A DNA stretch of 64,000 bases. Source: Schoenoplectus triqueter. Taxonomy: Eukaryota > Streptophyta > Magnoliopsida > Poales > Cyperaceae. The stretch is taken from contig CAXKVV010002144.1 in assembly GCA_964058805.1 (NCBI GenBank), positions 1,302,001 to 1,366,000 on the forward strand, in the 5' to 3' direction. The position numbers and the translations under genes are program-made. Numbering within the stretch: the stretch's first letter is position 1; the number at the start of each line of letters is the position of its first letter. Below are positions 62,801 through 64,000 of this stretch, one piece after another. The notes below the pieces were generated by a model. The model was not told where the DNA came from. It saw nothing but the letters and a program-made list of their open reading frames with translations, and searched no databases.

Positions 62801-64000
62801 GAAAATGGGACCCGACGCCATCGGTACCGCCGAAAACGAGTCCGGGGGCGCAAAACATGAAAACGGGACCCGACGCCCTCGGTACCGCCGAAACCGAGTT
62901 CGGGCGCGCAAAACATGAAAACGGGACCCGACGCCCTCGGTAGAGCCGAAACCGAGTCCGAGAGCGCAAAACATGAAAACGGGTCCCGACGCCAAAGGTA
63001 CCGCCGCAAACGAGTCGGGGAGCGCAAAACATGAAAACGGGACTCGACGCCCTCGGTACCGTCGAAAACGAGTCGGGGAGCGCAAAACATGAAAACGTGA
63101 CCCGACGCCCTCGGTACCGCCGAAAACGAGTCCGCGAGCGCAAAACATGAAAACGGTACTCGACACCCTCGGGACCGCCGAAACCGAGTCCGGGCCCGCA
63201 AAATATGAAAACGGGACACGACTCCCTTGGTACCGCCGAAAATGAGTCCCGGCGCGCAAAACATGAAAACGGGACCCGACGCCCTCGGTACCGCCGAAGA
63301 CGAGTCCGAGAGCGCAAAACGTGATAACGGGTCTCGACGCCATCGGTACCGCCGAAAATGAGTCGGGGAGCGCTAAACATGAAAACTGGACCCGACGCCC
63401 TCGGCGGTGCCGAAAACGAGTCCGTGAGCGCAAAACAAAAAAACAGGTATCGACGCCATCGTACCACCGAAAATGAGTCGGGGAGCGCAAAAAAAGAAAA
63501 CGGGTCCCGACGCCATCGGTACCGTCGAAAACGAGTCGGGGAGCGCAAAACATGAAAACGGGACCCGACGCCCTCGGTACTGCCGAAATCGAGTCCGAGA
63601 GCGCAAACCATGAAAACGGGTCCCGACGCCATCGGTACAGCCGAAAACGAGTCCGGGAGCGCAAAACATAAAAACGGGACCCGACGCCATAGGTACCGTC
63701 GAAAACGAGTCCGCGAGCGCAAAAACATGAAAACGGGTCCCGACGCCATAGGTACCGCCGAAAACGAGTCGCGGAGCGCAAAACATGAAGACGGGACCCG
63801 ACGCCCTCGGTACCGCCGAAAACGAGTCCGGGGGCGCAAAACATGAAAACAGGACCCGAAGCCCTCGGTACCGCCGAAACCGAGTTCGGGCGCGCAAAAC
63901 ATAAAAACGGGACCCGACGCCCTCGGTACTGCCGACATTGAGTCCGAGAGCGCAAAACATGAAAACGGGTCCCGACGCCATCGGTACCGCCGAAAACGAG
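62801..64000 (+). repeat. Diverged satellite units at the right window edge
   Basis: 58-bp units to the last base; the array continues beyond the window. Irregular spots are CGGTAGAGCCG near 62937, CAAAACAAAAAAACAGG near 63433, CATCGTACCACC (one G missing) near 63459, and CAAAAACATG near 63721. An M1-type order begins near 63846 and is cut by the window end. No gene. Confidence 0.85.

Larger units (their letters stand above)
1..64000 (+). repeat. 58-bp CpG-rich satellite array, head to tail
   Basis: Every line of the window carries the same unit in the same orientation. The anchor GCAAAACATG (unit positions 49-58) followed by AAAACGGGACCCGACGCC recurs every 58 bases. The centre is CGGTACCG (21-28). 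The most variable part is positions 31-50, where subtypes end in TTCGGGCGCGC, TCGGGGAGCGC, TCCGAGAGCGC, TCCGGGAGCGC or TCCGGGGGCGC. Most units are exactly 58 bp; 55-, 57- and 59-bp variants and rare 21- and 29-bp remnants occur. No inverted unit and no foreign insertion was seen. I infer satellite heterochromatin of a eukaryote; the family is not one I recognise. The plus-strand designation only fixes the orientation of the unit as written here. Confidence 0.98.

Noticed and set aside
1..64000. CRISPR array
   Set aside because: The repeats are directly adjacent with no unique spacers, the unit is 58 bp, and no cas gene is present. Variation is spread over the unit rather than confined to spacers.
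1..64000. Bacterial or viral repeat region, or a repeat domain of a surface protein gene
   Set aside because: A 64-kb pure array with kilobase HORs is typical of eukaryotic satellites. A coding repeat would have a unit length divisible by three and a conserved frame.
1..64000. Telomeric repeats, tRNA, rRNA or rho-independent terminators
   Set aside because: No TTAGGG/TTAGG-type runs, no cloverleaf-like sequence and no hairpin followed by a T-run were seen. The short stems in each unit have only 5-6 bp and lack a T-tract.
1..64000. A transposon inserted in, or giving rise to, the array
   Set aside because: No break in the unit register, target-site duplication, terminal repeat or transposase-like frame was found.

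Overview
The whole 64 kb window is one head-to-tail tandem repeat. The basic unit is 58 bp, in a single orientation, with roughly 1,100 units and no unrelated sequence between them. I see no gene, RNA gene, transposon, CRISPR array or other single-copy sequence, and both window edges lie inside the array. Numbered from the first base after the conserved GCAAAACATG, a typical unit starts AAAACGGGACCCGACGCC (1-18), has a central CGGTACCG (21-28, with a KpnI site), a variable stretch around GAAACCGAGTTCGGG (31-45) and ends GCAAAACATG (49-58). The typical unit is about 64% G+C with ten CpGs (hand-counted observed/expected near 1.7).

The setting is almost certainly eukaryotic heterochromatin (centromeric, pericentromeric or subtelomeric satellite). 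Intact CpGs argue against a genome with heavy germline CpG methylation such as a typical vertebrate or plant, and suggest an insect, other invertebrate, fungus or protist. The species cannot be told from the sequence, and I do not recognise this satellite family.

The array is organised in higher-order repeats (HORs), all close to whole multiples of 58 bp. In order: a 1,388-bp period pair (1-1188 and 1389-2518); a diverged stretch (2519-7926); a 2,608-bp spaced pair (7927-9145 and 10535-11753); a nearly perfect 10,049-bp tandem duplication (12474-22522 and 22523-32529); a 3,478-bp tandem duplication overlapping its right end (about 31615-38593); a block related to the inside of the 10-kb repeat (38594-39940); a partial 1.7-kb copy (40130-41845); six tandem copies of a 1,795-bp HOR (43381-54205); then a more diverged flank with a 2,201-bp spaced pair (59505-60600 and 61706-62800). 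The period lengths are explained exactly by counting 58-bp units and a few 55-, 57-, 59- and 21-bp variants.

The very long open frames on the minus strand (up to about 2,000 codons) and the many 60-120 codon frames on the plus strand are by-products of the repeat. The unit is not a multiple of three, and its minus strand has no stop triplet in any frame. None is annotated as a gene. The most interesting content is the recent, nested HOR structure, a CENP-B-box-like word in the unit, dyad symmetry, high CpG, and traces of unequal exchange.
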